From: Duncaniella freteri
GTDB lineage: Bacteria; Bacteroidota; Bacteroidia; Bacteroidales; Muribaculaceae
Reading direction: 5' to 3'
Assembly: GCF_004766125.1 (NCBI RefSeq)
Contig: NZ_SJSA01000002.1
Span: forward strand, 124,001-188,000
Length of the DNA stretch: 64,000 nt
Shown here: in pieces, positions 56,059-64,000 of the stretch
How the letters are laid out: each line of letters begins with the position of its first letter
Position numbering within the stretch: position 1 is the stretch's first letter
Position numbers and translations under genes: made by a program
Notes under the pieces: model-generated
Told to the model about the DNA's origin: nothing
The model's database searches: none
The model's input: the letters and a program-made list of their open reading frames with translations, nothing else

Positions 56059-57108
56059 ATGAAACTTTCACAATTTAAATTCAAGCTCCCTGAAGAGCTT
56101 ATAGCGCAGCATCCTGTTGGGGAACGAGACGAAGCTCGACTGATGGTGGTGAATCGTAAGGATGGGACGATCGAGGACCACTCATTTAAGGAGATCATCA
56201 ATTATTTTGATGAGGGAGACTTGTTTGTCTACAATGATTCTATGGTGTTCCCGGCTCTTCTCTATGGCAATAAGGAAAAGACCGGTGCCCGCATCGAAGT
56301 GTTCCTGCTCAGGGAACTTAGTGCGGAGAATAAGCTGTGGGATGTTCTGGTGGAACCGGCTCGCAAGATCCGTATAGGCAACAAGCTGTACTTTGGCGAC
56401 GATGAGTCTATGGTGGCTGAGGTAATCGACAATACCACCTCGCGTGGACGCACACTGCGTTTCCTCTATGACGGATCGCATGAGGAGTTCAAGGAGGAGC
56501 TTTACAAGCTCGGGTCAACACCTTTGCCATTCTATATCAATCGTGATTCCGCTCAGGAAGATACCGAGCGTTATCAGACGATATATGCTCGTAACGAGGG
56601 TGCTGTTGTGGCTTCAGGAGCCGGACTTCACTTCTCGCGTGAACTTATGAAACGCCTTGAAATCAAGGGTGTTGGTGAGGCCTTCATTACCATTCACAGC
56701 GGTCTTGGCAATTATCGTGAGATCGATGTCGAGGATCTTACCAAGCATCGTATGGACTCAGAGGAGATGGAGGCATCACAGGTGCTTGTTGACAAGGTGA
56801 ATGCCACCAAGGATGCCGGTCGTAAGGTATGTGCCGTAGGTACTCAGGTGCTGCGTGGTATAGCAAGTGCCGTGAGCATGGGCGGTCATATGAAAACTTA
56901 TTCTGGATGGACCAATAAGTTCATATTCCCTCCTTATGATTTTACTGTCACTGATGCCCTGGTGTCAAATTTCCATCTTCCGTATTCTACAATGCTCATG
57001 ATGGTTGCCGCTTTCGGCGGTTATGACCTCGTGATGGAGGCTTATAAGAAGGCGGTCAAGGAGGGTTATAAGTTTGGCGTCTACGGCGATTCAATGCTTA
57101 TCATCTAA
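56059..57108 (+). CDS. queA: tRNA preQ1(34) S-adenosylmethionine ribosyltransferase-isomerase
   Basis: Penultimate step of queuosine synthesis: transfers and rearranges ribose from SAM to preQ1 at tRNA position 34. 349 residues. Marks: [55 protein letters not shown] and [19 protein letters not shown]. The stop is directly followed by a TTG start for yigZ (TAATTG). No tgt or other queuosine genes are near. Confidence 0.96.
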   Translation: MKLSQFKFKLPEELIAQHPVGERDEARLMVVNRKDGTIEDHSFKEIINYFDEGDLFVYNDSMVFPALLYGNKEKTGARIEVFLLRELSAENKLWDVLVEPARKIRIGNKLYFGDDESMVAEVIDNTTSRGRTLRFLYDGSHEEFKEELYKLGSTPLPFYINRDSAQEDTERYQTIYARNEGAVVASGAGLHFSRELMKRLEIKGVGEAFITIHSGLGNYREIDVEDLTKHRMDSEEMEASQVLVDKVNATKDAGRKVCAVGTQVLRGIASAVSMGGHMKTYSGWTNKFIFPPYDFTVTDALVSNFHLPYSTMLMMVAAFGGYDLVMEAYKKAVKEGYKFGVYGDSMLII

Positions 57109-57714
57109 TTGGCTAAATTTCTTACAATACCTAAAACCGGGGAAGGGATCTATCGTGAAAAGATGAGCCGTTTCCTCGCATTTGCACTCCCGGTGTCGTC
57201 AGTCGATGATGCCAGGGAGTGCATAGCTCTTTATGCCAACGAGTATCACGACGCACGTCATGTATGCTGGGCATACATGATCGGTGCTGACCGTCTTACT
57301 TTTCTGTCAAGCGATAATGGAGAGCCATCGGGTACAGCAGGCAAACCGATCCTGGGGCAGATAAATTCTCTCGGTCTTACCAATGTCGTAGTGATTGTGG
57401 TGAGATACTTCGGAGGTATAAAGCTTGGGACATCCGGTCTGATTGTCGCTTATCGTGAAGCCGCGCGCATGGCACTTGATGATGCCGGAGTAGTGGAGGG
57501 ACGCGAGATGACAACACTGTCGGTGACATTTCCCTATCTTGCCATGAATGATGTGATGCGTGTCGTAAAGGGTGCTCATCCTCGTGATTGTGTAAGGATT
57601 ACCGGGCAGGAGTTTGACAATACATGTACAATCACCCTATCACTCCCGCTTGACGTTCTTGAAGAGCTTGCCAGCCGACTTGACAGTATTTCCGGAACGT
57701 CATTAAACTATTAA
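57109..57714 (+). CDS. YigZ/IMPACT family protein
   Basis: Conserved 201-residue protein; relatives resemble the IMPACT translation-regulation domain and a C-terminal EF-G-like DUF1949 domain (about 135-201), but the bacterial role is unsettled. Marks: SRFLAFALPVSSVDDARE, NEYHDARHVCWAYMIG, SDNGEPSGTAGKPIL and VRYFGGIKLGTSGLI. The start is TTG at 57109, immediately after the queA stop, giving AKFLTIPKTGEGIYREK; the first ATG (MSRFL, residue 19) would lose conserved sequence. Confidence 0.88.
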   Translation: MAKFLTIPKTGEGIYREKMSRFLAFALPVSSVDDARECIALYANEYHDARHVCWAYMIGADRLTFLSSDNGEPSGTAGKPILGQINSLGLTNVVVIVVRYFGGIKLGTSGLIVAYREAARMALDDAGVVEGREMTTLSVTFPYLAMNDVMRVVKGAHPRDCVRITGQEFDNTCTITLSLPLDVLEELASRLDSISGTSLNY

Positions 57715-57785
57715 ACCTCCAATATTGTTACTATATCGAATGAGGAATTTAAGGCTTATTGACATATAGTCTGCTGAAAATTCAG

Positions 57786-57793
57786 TATCTTTG
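57786..57793 (+). promoter_or_regulatory. -7 promoter box of rsfS-ftsH
   Basis: TATCTTTG fits TAnnTTTG, about 67 bases before rsfS. A possible -33 (ATTG, 57758-57761) is spaced a little far (24). Confidence 0.6.
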
Positions 57794-57859
57794 TCAATCG
57801 ATATCTCCTCATTTCTTCATCACAAATTCTCACACTGAAAGTTATAACAACTTCAATCA

Positions 57860-58225
57860 ATGACCACCGACAACAGCAAAGATCTGCTCCCGATGATTAT
57901 CGAGGGAATACAAGAACGCAAAGGAAAAAACATCACTGTGGTTGATCTCAGCAGCATAGAGAGTGCGGCTGCTTCCCGCTTCGTTATATGTGAGGGCACC
58001 TCCACTCAGCATGTAGCCGCTGTTGCTGACAGCATCCGCGAATACATTTTTGACAAGTCCCGTATCAAGCCTTACAATTATGACGGATATGGAAATTCAC
58101 AATGGATAGTCATAGATTACGATGATACGCTTGTGCACATTTTTGTTCCTGAGATGCGTCGACTCTACGATCTTGAAGGGCTTTGGAGCGATGCGTCCAT
58201 CACAGATGTCCCTGATCTTGACTAA
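57860..58225 (+). CDS. rsfS: ribosome silencing factor RsfS
   Basis: Binds ribosomal protein L14 and blocks subunit joining when nutrients are scarce. 121 residues with NTase-like fold: GKNITVVDLSSIESAAASRFVICEGTSTQHV, then the conserved DYDDTLVHIFVPEMRRLYDLEGLWSDA. 22 bases before ftsH, an arrangement common in Bacteroidetes. Confidence 0.94.
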   Translation: MTTDNSKDLLPMIIEGIQERKGKNITVVDLSSIESAAASRFVICEGTSTQHVAAVADSIREYIFDKSRIKPYNYDGYGNSQWIVIDYDDTLVHIFVPEMRRLYDLEGLWSDASITDVPDLD

Positions 58226-58247
58226 GGCATAAACCAATATACCTCAA

Positions 58248-60359
58248 ATGGATACTCCTAACAATAAACCTAAGAAATCTGGTATACGTTTCAGTATGTA
58301 CTGGGCGTATGCCATAATAATAGTGTTCCTTCTCGGGATGCTCTATATTGATGATAACTCTCTGACAAAAGATGTGAGCTACTCCAAGTTCGAGCAATAT
58401 GTCGAGTCGGGAGGTGTCAAGAAGATTACGGTCTTCACCAATACTAACAGGGCTGAGGCTGAAGTCTCCGATTCGCTGGCAAGCACCATATTCCATGAGG
58501 CGCAGTTCAAGCCTGGAAGCGGTACTGTAGCCCATATCATCACTGACATCCCTTCTGCCGATAAGATGAAGGATCAGATTGATGCCTGGAGCGAGGCAGG
58601 AAAGTTCAATGGCGAGGTAAATTATGAGAAATCATCGGATTATACCTCCATGCTGTGGACTTTCGGTCCTATCGTGCTTTTGGTGGCTTTCTGGTTCTTT
58701 ATGATGCGGCGAATGTCGGGCGGTGCCAATGGTGGCGGTCCAGGCGGTGTATTCAATGTCGGGAAATCCAAAGCAAAAGTATTTGAGAAAGGGGAGGCAA
58801 CCAATGTCACTTTCAAGGATGTGGCGGGTCTTACCGAACCTAAGACTGAGATTCAGGAGATTGTGGAATTCCTGCGCAACCCTCAGCGTTACACCGATCT
58901 TGGAGGTAAGATACCTAAGGGCGCGCTTCTTGTAGGACCTCCCGGAACAGGAAAGACCCTTCTTGCAAAAGCTGTGGCAGGTGAGGCAAATGTGCCGTTC
59001 TTCTCTATGTCAGGCTCGGATTTTGTCGAGATGTTTGTAGGTGTGGGTGCATCGCGTGTGCGAGACCTGTTCCGTCAGGCAAAGGAAAAAGCTCCGTGCA
59101 TAGTGTTTATAGATGAGATCGATGCTGTGGGTCGTGCTCGTGGCAAGAATCCTAATATGGGTGCCAATGACGAACGTGAGAACACCCTCAATCAGCTTCT
59201 CACTGAGATGGACGGCTTCGGGTCCAATAGCGGAGTGATAATTCTTGCTGCTACCAACCGTGCCGATATTCTTGATAAGGCTCTTCTGCGTGCCGGACGT
59301 TTCGACCGTCAGATAACAGTGGACCTTCCTGAACTAAAGGATCGTGTCGAGATCTTCAATGTCCATCTGCGCAACATAAAGAAGGATGATACGGTGGACG
59401 TAGAGGTGATGGCTCGTCAGACAGCCGGATTCTCAGGTGCTGATATTGCCAATGTGTGTAACGAGGCTGCGCTTATCGCAGCCCGCAATAATAAGAAGAC
59501 AGTCGACCGCGACAGCTTCATGTCGGCTATCGACCGTATAATATGCGGTCTTGAACACAGTTCCAAGATCATATCTCCTGAGGAGAAGAAAGCTATCGCG
59601 ATCCATGAGGCAGGACACGCCACGGTGTCTTGGTTTCTTGAGTACTCCAACGAGATGGTCAAGGTGTCGATTGTTCCACGCGGCATGGCTCTTGGTGCTG
59701 CATGGTATATGCCGGAGGAACGTCAGATCACGCCTCTTCAGGCTCTGCTTGATCAGATGTGCATGACATTGGGCGGGCGTGCTGCCGAGGAGCTTTCTCT
59801 CGGAGAGATTTCTACAGGTGCGCTCAACGATCTTGAGAAAGTCACCAAGATGGCATATGCTATTGTAGTGTATTATGGCATGAGCGAGAAGCTCCCTAAT
59901 GTATGTTATTATGATTCCACAGGTCAGTCTTACGGTTTCTCCAAGCCCTATGGCGGAGAGCGAGCCAAGCAGATTGACGAGGAGGTGTCACGAATCATTA
60001 GCGAGCAGTATGAGCGGGCAAAACAGATTATCAGAGATCATAAGGAAGGTCATGCCAGGCTTGCTGAGACTCTTCTCACGAAAGAGGTGATGTACTCCGA
60101 GGATCTCAAGGAAATATTCGGTGAGCGTCAGTGGCGTTCTCGCACTGAGGAGATAATGCTTCTCCAGGCAGAGCGTGATGCCGCCCGCGAGGCAGCTAAA
60201 GCCGCAGAGAGTAAATCCGATGTAGAGGAAGAGAAGGAAAACTCCTCTGAGCCGCAGGATGTAGTTGCTGTAGAGGTGAATCCGGTAGAGGAGACTAAGC
60301 CTCAGGATGATAACGATGACTCATCAGTTGCCACACCGCCTCCATTCAAAGGAGTGTAA
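58248..60359 (+). CDS. ftsH: ATP-dependent zinc metalloprotease FtsH
   Basis: Membrane-bound AAA protease of 703 residues that degrades misfolded membrane proteins and regulators. First helix at about 14-32, a periplasmic domain, second helix at about 128-146, a glycine-rich linker, AAA domain with Walker A GPPGTGKT (230-237) and Walker B FIDEID, then the protease with HEAGH (His453, Glu454, His457). A long C-terminal acidic tail rich in Glu/Ala/Pro (about 640-703) is probably disordered. Followed by a very long hairpin terminator. Confidence 0.97.
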   Translation: MDTPNNKPKKSGIRFSMYWAYAIIIVFLLGMLYIDDNSLTKDVSYSKFEQYVESGGVKKITVFTNTNRAEAEVSDSLASTIFHEAQFKPGSGTVAHIITDIPSADKMKDQIDAWSEAGKFNGEVNYEKSSDYTSMLWTFGPIVLLVAFWFFMMRRMSGGANGGGPGGVFNVGKSKAKVFEKGEATNVTFKDVAGLTEPKTEIQEIVEFLRNPQRYTDLGGKIPKGALLVGPPGTGKTLLAKAVAGEANVPFFSMSGSDFVEMFVGVGASRVRDLFRQAKEKAPCIVFIDEIDAVGRARGKNPNMGANDERENTLNQLLTEMDGFGSNSGVIILAATNRADILDKALLRAGRFDRQITVDLPELKDRVEIFNVHLRNIKKDDTVDVEVMARQTAGFSGADIANVCNEAALIAARNNKKTVDRDSFMSAIDRIICGLEHSSKIISPEEKKAIAIHEAGHATVSWFLEYSNEMVKVSIVPRGMALGAAWYMPEERQITPLQALLDQMCMTLGGRAAEELSLGEISTGALNDLEKVTKMAYAIVVYYGMSEKLPNVCYYDSTGQSYGFSKPYGGERAKQIDEEVSRIISEQYERAKQIIRDHKEGHARLAETLLTKEVMYSEDLKEIFGERQWRSRTEEIMLLQAERDAAREAAKAAESKSDVEEEKENSSEPQDVVAVEVNPVEETKPQDDNDDSSVATPPPFKGV

Positions 60360-60365
60360 AATAGT

Positions 60366-60434
60366 TATCACACCATAATATTAAGGCTCGAACCAAACAT
60401 CGGTTCGAGCCTTAATATTATGGTGTGATATTTT
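60366..60434. terminator. 29-bp bidirectional terminator between ftsH and glmM
   Basis: Perfect 29-bp arms (60366-60394 and 60402-60430) with a 7-base loop and a T-run at 60431-60434; convergent genes on both sides. GGTTCGAGCC at the loop edge looks tRNA-like but is simply one arm. Confidence 0.85.
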
Positions 60435-60451
60435 GAGAAGAGTGTGAGGTT

Positions 60452-61837
60452 TTATACCATCTCGGCTATGACAGCTTTGATGCTGTCGGCGAGGTCATCG
60501 GCTTCTTTCATGGTGTGAGCTTCGCTGTAGATGCGGATTATAGGCTCGGTGTTGGATTTGCGAAGATGTACCCATGAATCGGCGAAATCGATCTTCACTC
60601 CGTCTATGTCAGAGATCCTCTCTCCTGCGAAACGCTTCTTTACTGCTTCAAGAATTGCGTCGACATCGATCTCAGGTGTGAGTTCTATCTTGTTTTTTGC
60701 TATCTCGTAAGCAGGATATGTGGCACGCAGTTCACTCACTTTCTTGCCGCTTTTTGCAAGCAGCGACAAGAAGAGTGCTACGCCTACAAGAGCGTCTCTG
60801 CCATAGTGTGATTCCGGATATATGACACCTCCGTTGCCTTCGCCCCCTATCACGGCTCCTGTCTCTTTCATTTTGGTTGTGACATTCACCTCTCCGACCG
60901 CTGCGGCAGAGTAGGAACAGCCATGGCGTTCGGTGACATCGCGAAGTGCGCGTGAGGAACTGAGATTCGATACGGTAGCTCCGGGCGTATGTGACAGTAC
61001 ATAATCTGCAATGGATACAAGGGTGTATTCCTCGACAAACATTCTTCCATCTTCCATTACTATGGCAAGACGGTCAACGTCGGGATCTACTACAAATCCT
61101 ACATCTGCTTTCCCATCAGCCATAAGTTCGGATATTTGGGTCAGGTTCTGCGGTATAGGCTCGGGGGTATGGGCAAATCTGCCTGTGGCTTCACAATTAA
61201 GCTCAATGATATTCTTTACGCCCAAAGCTCGCAATAACTGTGGGATAATTGTTCCTCCTACAGAATTGACCGCATCGACAGCCACTGTAAAATCAGCCTT
61301 TGCTATAGCTTCCGTATCAACGAGATCAAGGGAAAGGACCTTTTCTATATGACGACGGTTGTATGTGTCGTTATGGTATACGTGTCCGAGATCGTCAACT
61401 GAAGCGAAAGAGTATTCACCGGCTTCAGCTATGCGTAGCACCTCCTTGCCTTGAGCGTCATTAAGGAATTCCCCATTCTCATTGAGGAGTTTCAATGCGT
61501 TCCACTCTTTAGGGTTATGGCTTGCAGTGAGTATGATGCCGCCACAAGCCTTCTCCTCTACCACAGCGATCTCAGTGGTTGGGGTGGATGCCGGACCTAT
61601 GTTGACCACATCCATTCCCATGGCAGTGAGCGTGCCTATTACTATATCGCTCACCATCGGACCGCTCAGGCGAGCGTCACGCCCTACTACTATGGTGCGG
61701 GAATTGCAGCTGCTGTTGCGATTCATGAATGTTGCGTAGGCAGCTGTGAACTTTACGATATCAAGAGGGGAGAGGCCTTCGCCGGGTACGCCTCCAATGG
61801 TGCCGCGTATGCCGGATATGGACTTTATGAGAGACAT
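60452..61837 (-). CDS. glmM: phosphoglucosamine mutase
   Basis: Interconverts glucosamine-6-P and glucosamine-1-P for UDP-GlcNAc synthesis. 461 residues, alpha-D-phosphohexomutase fold with phosphoserine Ser106 in TASHNPKEWNALK, Mg loop DPDVDRL, sugar-binding GEGNGGVI and C-terminal phosphate site RKSNTEPIIRIY. Start SLIKSISGIRGTIGG is typical. GlmM versus phosphomannomutase is by overall likeness to Bacteroidetes GlmM, so some doubt remains. Last gene of nrnA-DUF4827-glmM. Confidence 0.9.
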   Translation of the reverse strand: MSLIKSISGIRGTIGGVPGEGLSPLDIVKFTAAYATFMNRNSSCNSRTIVVGRDARLSGPMVSDIVIGTLTAMGMDVVNIGPASTPTTEIAVVEEKACGGIILTASHNPKEWNALKLLNENGEFLNDAQGKEVLRIAEAGEYSFASVDDLGHVYHNDTYNRRHIEKVLSLDLVDTEAIAKADFTVAVDAVNSVGGTIIPQLLRALGVKNIIELNCEATGRFAHTPEPIPQNLTQISELMADGKADVGFVVDPDVDRLAIVMEDGRMFVEEYTLVSIADYVLSHTPGATVSNLSSSRALRDVTERHGCSYSAAAVGEVNVTTKMKETGAVIGGEGNGGVIYPESHYGRDALVGVALFLSLLAKSGKKVSELRATYPAYEIAKNKIELTPEIDVDAILEAVKKRFAGERISDIDGVKIDFADSWVHLRKSNTEPIIRIYSEAHTMKEADDLADSIKAVIAEMV

Positions 61838-61888
61838 ATATCTTAATTATAATACTGTTATCGCAAGTGTATGTGTATATGGATGGTG

Positions 61889-62458
61889 TTACATTGCCGG
61901 TTTGTTGTATGAGACATCATAAAGGAATGGCACGACGTAGCTCATATCCGATGATGGTCCGGCTTGTGACTTTATGACAACATTGACCTTGCAGCCATAT
62001 CCGAGAAGCTTCACAGGGATCTGTAGACCTGTTCCGTATTGTGCCGACTGCTGTATCTCATAATCGTCAAACAGGAAATATGTAGGTTCGGTGTTCATGT
62101 TGTCCATATTTCCTGCACCGATGTTGTCGTCGCTGCCTACCACATAGTAGTTTAGGTCGTAACGCATGTATCGGAAGTATACACGGTCGCCTTTTTCTGG
62201 TATCTCACCGCTCCCTTTGTTTATGACCTGCATATACACATATCCTTCATCGTCCACACAATAATATGGAGCGTCTTCGCCTACCTCAAAATTATTGTCA
62301 GCAGGAATCTCCTCGATCACTCGGTGCTCGGCAAGGAACGCATTGACCAGTTGGTTCTCCTCGTTTAGAAGATCGGCATAGCTTTTGGAATCGCTGCATG
62401 ATGTTGCGGCAAGCAGGAGGGCCAGAATAGGGAATATGGATAAAATTTGACGTTTCAT
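61889..62458 (-). CDS. DUF4827 lipoprotein (FKBP-like)
   Basis: Lipoprotein of 189 residues: leader MKRQILSIFPILALLLAAT with lipobox Cys21 (AATSC). The body has a mixed beta fold with KGDRVYFRYMRYDLNYY and an FKBP-like core (GTGLQIPVKLLGYGCKVNVVIKSQAG), matching the Bacteroidales DUF4827 group. Peptidyl-prolyl isomerase activity is doubtful. Lies between nrnA and glmM, gaps of 52 and 51 bases. Confidence 0.85.
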   Translation of the reverse strand: MKRQILSIFPILALLLAATSCSDSKSYADLLNEENQLVNAFLAEHRVIEEIPADNNFEVGEDAPYYCVDDEGYVYMQVINKGSGEIPEKGDRVYFRYMRYDLNYYVVGSDDNIGAGNMDNMNTEPTYFLFDDYEIQQSAQYGTGLQIPVKLLGYGCKVNVVIKSQAGPSSDMSYVVPFLYDVSYNKPAM

Positions 62459-62510
62459 TCTGTTGTATGTTGTGAATGTGATCTGTATTATAAGTATTTA
62501 TTGGTGAGAC

Positions 62511-63566
62511 CTATTCCAATAGGCTTTCATAATCGGGAATTATCTGAAGTAGATAGGAGAGGGCATCAGTAAGTGGTCCGTGGTATTCGCCGCCGGAAGC
62601 ATTGATATGCCCTCCTCCTCCAAATTTTTCTTCACATACCAGATTGACAGGGAATACCCCTTTGGAACGCATGGATACTTTCACGAGATCCTTGCTGTCC
62701 TCACGCATGAATATCGACCATTGCACTTCGGGGATTGTGAGCGGGATATTGACCAGCCCTTCTGTGTCACCTTTGGAGTAATCAAAATCACGTAGCTCGT
62801 CACTGCTTAGTGATATGAGTGCCATGCGCCCTCCACACATATATTCTGTACGGTACTGGGCATAGCCGTTGAGGCGTATGCTCGACTGCGAGGCATTATT
62901 GTGTACGAGTTTGTAAAGGTTGTCTTTGTCAATGCCTTTACGCAATAGGTCGTGGACAATGAGGTAGAGATCGGGATCGTTGGAATTGTATGCGAAATTG
63001 CCGGTGTCGGTCATCATTCCGGTGTATATGCACGCTGCCGAACTGCGGTTTAGGTAGCGCGCCCATCCGGCTTGCCAAAGGAGGATATAGAGTAGGGCAG
63101 ATGTAGATGACACTTCCGGTCGGGAAATCAGGACATCACAACTGATTACTGGGGCGAGATGATGGTCTATGACAATACGTCGTGCCGCTGACTTTTCCAA
63201 AGCTTCACTCAGGCGGTCAACACGTTTCATATCGTTGAAGTCAAGACAGAAGAGCAGATCGGCTTTTGCGATGAGTTCCTGTGCTTTCTCTGGTGTACGT
63301 GTGGATGTGACAATGTCGCGGACACCTGGCAAAAACTGCAATGCTTTTGGTGGACAGTCAGCTGTGACTACTGAGGCATCCTTTCCGAGAGCCCGCAACA
63401 CAGAGCATAGAGCAGAACTTGAACCTAAGGCGTCTCCGTCAGGGCTTACGTGGCAGGTGATAACTATGCTGCGCGCACAAAGCAACAACTGCTTCACGCG
63501 CTCCACAAGCTCAGGGTCAATCACTGTGTTGAACCGACTTCTTCGTTCTGGTGTGTATGTCCTCAT
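62511..63566 (-). CDS. nrnA: DHH-family phosphoesterase NrnA (oligoribonuclease / pAp phosphatase)
   Basis: Degrades short RNA oligomers (2-5 nt) and dephosphorylates pAp in the cytoplasm. 351 residues from ATG 63566. DHH domain: VITCHVSPDGDALGSSSAL, LFCLDFND and VIDHHL; DHHA1 domain near the end: FGGGGHINASGGE. The -7 box TAACTTTG at 63582-63589 fixes the start and excludes the TTG-type extension to 63605. Confidence 0.92.
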   Translation of the reverse strand: MRTYTPERRSRFNTVIDPELVERVKQLLLCARSIVITCHVSPDGDALGSSSALCSVLRALGKDASVVTADCPPKALQFLPGVRDIVTSTRTPEKAQELIAKADLLFCLDFNDMKRVDRLSEALEKSAARRIVIDHHLAPVISCDVLISRPEVSSTSALLYILLWQAGWARYLNRSSAACIYTGMMTDTGNFAYNSNDPDLYLIVHDLLRKGIDKDNLYKLVHNNASQSSIRLNGYAQYRTEYMCGGRMALISLSSDELRDFDYSKGDTEGLVNIPLTIPEVQWSIFMREDSKDLVKVSMRSKGVFPVNLVCEEKFGGGGHINASGGEYHGPLTDALSYLLQIIPDYESLLE

Positions 63567-63581
63567 TTTAAAATGCAATTG

Positions 63582-63589
63582 CAAAGTTA
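63582..63589 (-). promoter_or_regulatory. -7 promoter box of nrnA-DUF4827-glmM
   Basis: Minus-strand TAACTTTG; leader about 10 bases, nearly leaderless. No -33 TTTG at the expected place. Confidence 0.6.
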
Positions 63590-63623
63590 TAAAATTTTTC
63601 AGCAATATCCATCTCCGCCTGCT

Positions 63624-64000
63624 CTAATTTTTGGGGAGCGTGACTGAGAAGCGTGCTCCTGATGTGTAGGATGTGTCAAGCTCAACATCTCCTTCGAGCC
63701 TTTGGGCGATCAGCCGGGCGATGGTGAGTCCGAGACCTGCACCCTGCGAGTCACGGTCAATCTTGAAGAATCTGTCGAAGATCTTGTCCTTGTTTTTGGC
63801 ATTTATGCCTATGCCGGTATCCGTGACAGTAAATATAATCTTTGAGTCGGAGTCGTTTGTCCTATAGGACAGAACAATTGAACCTTTATCGGTGAACTTG
63901 GCGGCATTTGTGAGCAGATTGTTCAGGATCTGTTGCAGGCGTGTCGGATCGGAGAAGATCTCTATCGGTCCGCATTCGGGGGCGAGCGATAAGGTGACAC
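63624..64000 (-). CDS. sensor histidine kinase, C-terminal part (N-terminus outside window)
   Basis: Only the last 124 codons are visible, ending at TAG 63624-63626. They encode the end of a HATPase_c ATP-binding domain: N box LQQILNNLLTNAAKFT, G1 box VTDTGIGI, F box DRFFKID and G2 box GAGLGLTIAR, ending SGARFSVTLPKN. So the product is a two-component (or hybrid-derived) sensor kinase; sensor domain, partner regulator and signal are out of view. No response-regulator domain follows the kinase domain. Confidence 0.92.
   Translation of the reverse strand, partial: VTLSLAPECGPIEIFSDPTRLQQILNNLLTNAAKFTDKGSIVLSYRTNDSDSKIIFTVTDTGIGINAKNKDKIFDRFFKIDRDSQGAGLGLTIARLIAQRLEGDVELDTSYTSGARFSVTLPKN

Noticed and set aside
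60402..60411. tRNA T-loop-like GGTTCGAGCC
   Set aside because: It is one arm of the 29-bp terminator; no acceptor, D or anticodon stems surround it.
1..64000. CRISPR arrays, integrase, prophage or att sites
   Set aside because: No regularly spaced repeats, recombinase genes or tRNA-flanked duplications were found; phage links rest on two isolated domains only.

Overview
The window looks like a chromosomal segment of a gut-type Bacteroidales bacterium, most likely Muribaculaceae or a close relative. The family-level placement is inference. The support is the lineage-typical gene content (tamB-tamA pair, Bacteroidetes-type LptD, ftsX-DUF3098-uppP-truB-queA cluster, DUF4827 lipoprotein, two-gene methylmalonyl-CoA mutase, DAP dehydrogenase), weak Shine-Dalgarno sequences, and repeated promoters of the Bacteroidetes form (-7 TAnnTTTG, often with a -33 TTTG or TTG about 20 bases upstream). 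No rRNA, tRNA, CRISPR array, complete insertion sequence or prophage was recognised. Coding density is high, and the window opens inside clpC and closes inside a sensor histidine kinase gene.

Layout, 1-20 kb: 3' part of clpC; a YitT-family membrane protein; a secreted alpha/beta hydrolase; methylmalonyl-CoA mutase mutA-mutB (succinate-propionate pathway); an iron-type alcohol dehydrogenase and a second secreted esterase. A small decayed patch follows at 10.5-11.3 kb: a GNAT acetyltransferase with an internal deletion and a YdeI-like gene lacking its N-terminal half, facing a DUF5131 gene. Then come a flavodoxin-like quinone reductase, an alanine/glycine:cation symporter, a small ORF and rmuC. 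On the minus strand lie a permease-HMA fusion for metal export, a CPBP protease, trmN6 and a thioredoxin.

20-30 kb: gmd, crcB, then a compact glycine-cleavage operon lplA-gcvT-gcvH-gcvPA-gcvPB-lpd that carries all four system proteins plus the lipoate ligase that charges GcvH. ZupT and a urea transporter follow.

30-48 kb: envelope-biogenesis genes dominate. A small beta-barrel protein with a DUF6582 protein, lptD (LPS insertion), an Lrp-type regulator with mtaB and a glycosyltransferase, and the tamB-tamA pair (outer-membrane assembly and lipid transport). Next are a small winged-helix protein, a GH13 amylase lipoprotein and cdsA (phospholipid precursor).

47-64 kb: pta-ackA-ddh (acetate/ATP formation and one-step meso-DAP synthesis), a GH31 alpha-glucosidase, ftsX-DUF3098-uppP-truB-queA-yigZ, rsfS-ftsH, and on the minus strand nrnA-DUF4827-glmM. 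UppP, GlmM, Ddh and FtsX tie this part to peptidoglycan synthesis and division.

Most of the window is conserved core genome, and I found no clear new multi-gene system. The items that most merit a second look are: a 13-bp inverted repeat laid over the promoter of the metal-export fusion; a 51-bp palindrome resembling paired IS3/IS150 ends; a promoter embedded in a terminator hairpin between the GH31 gene and pta; a cysteine/histidine-rich insertion in MutA; and the two adjacent decayed genes.
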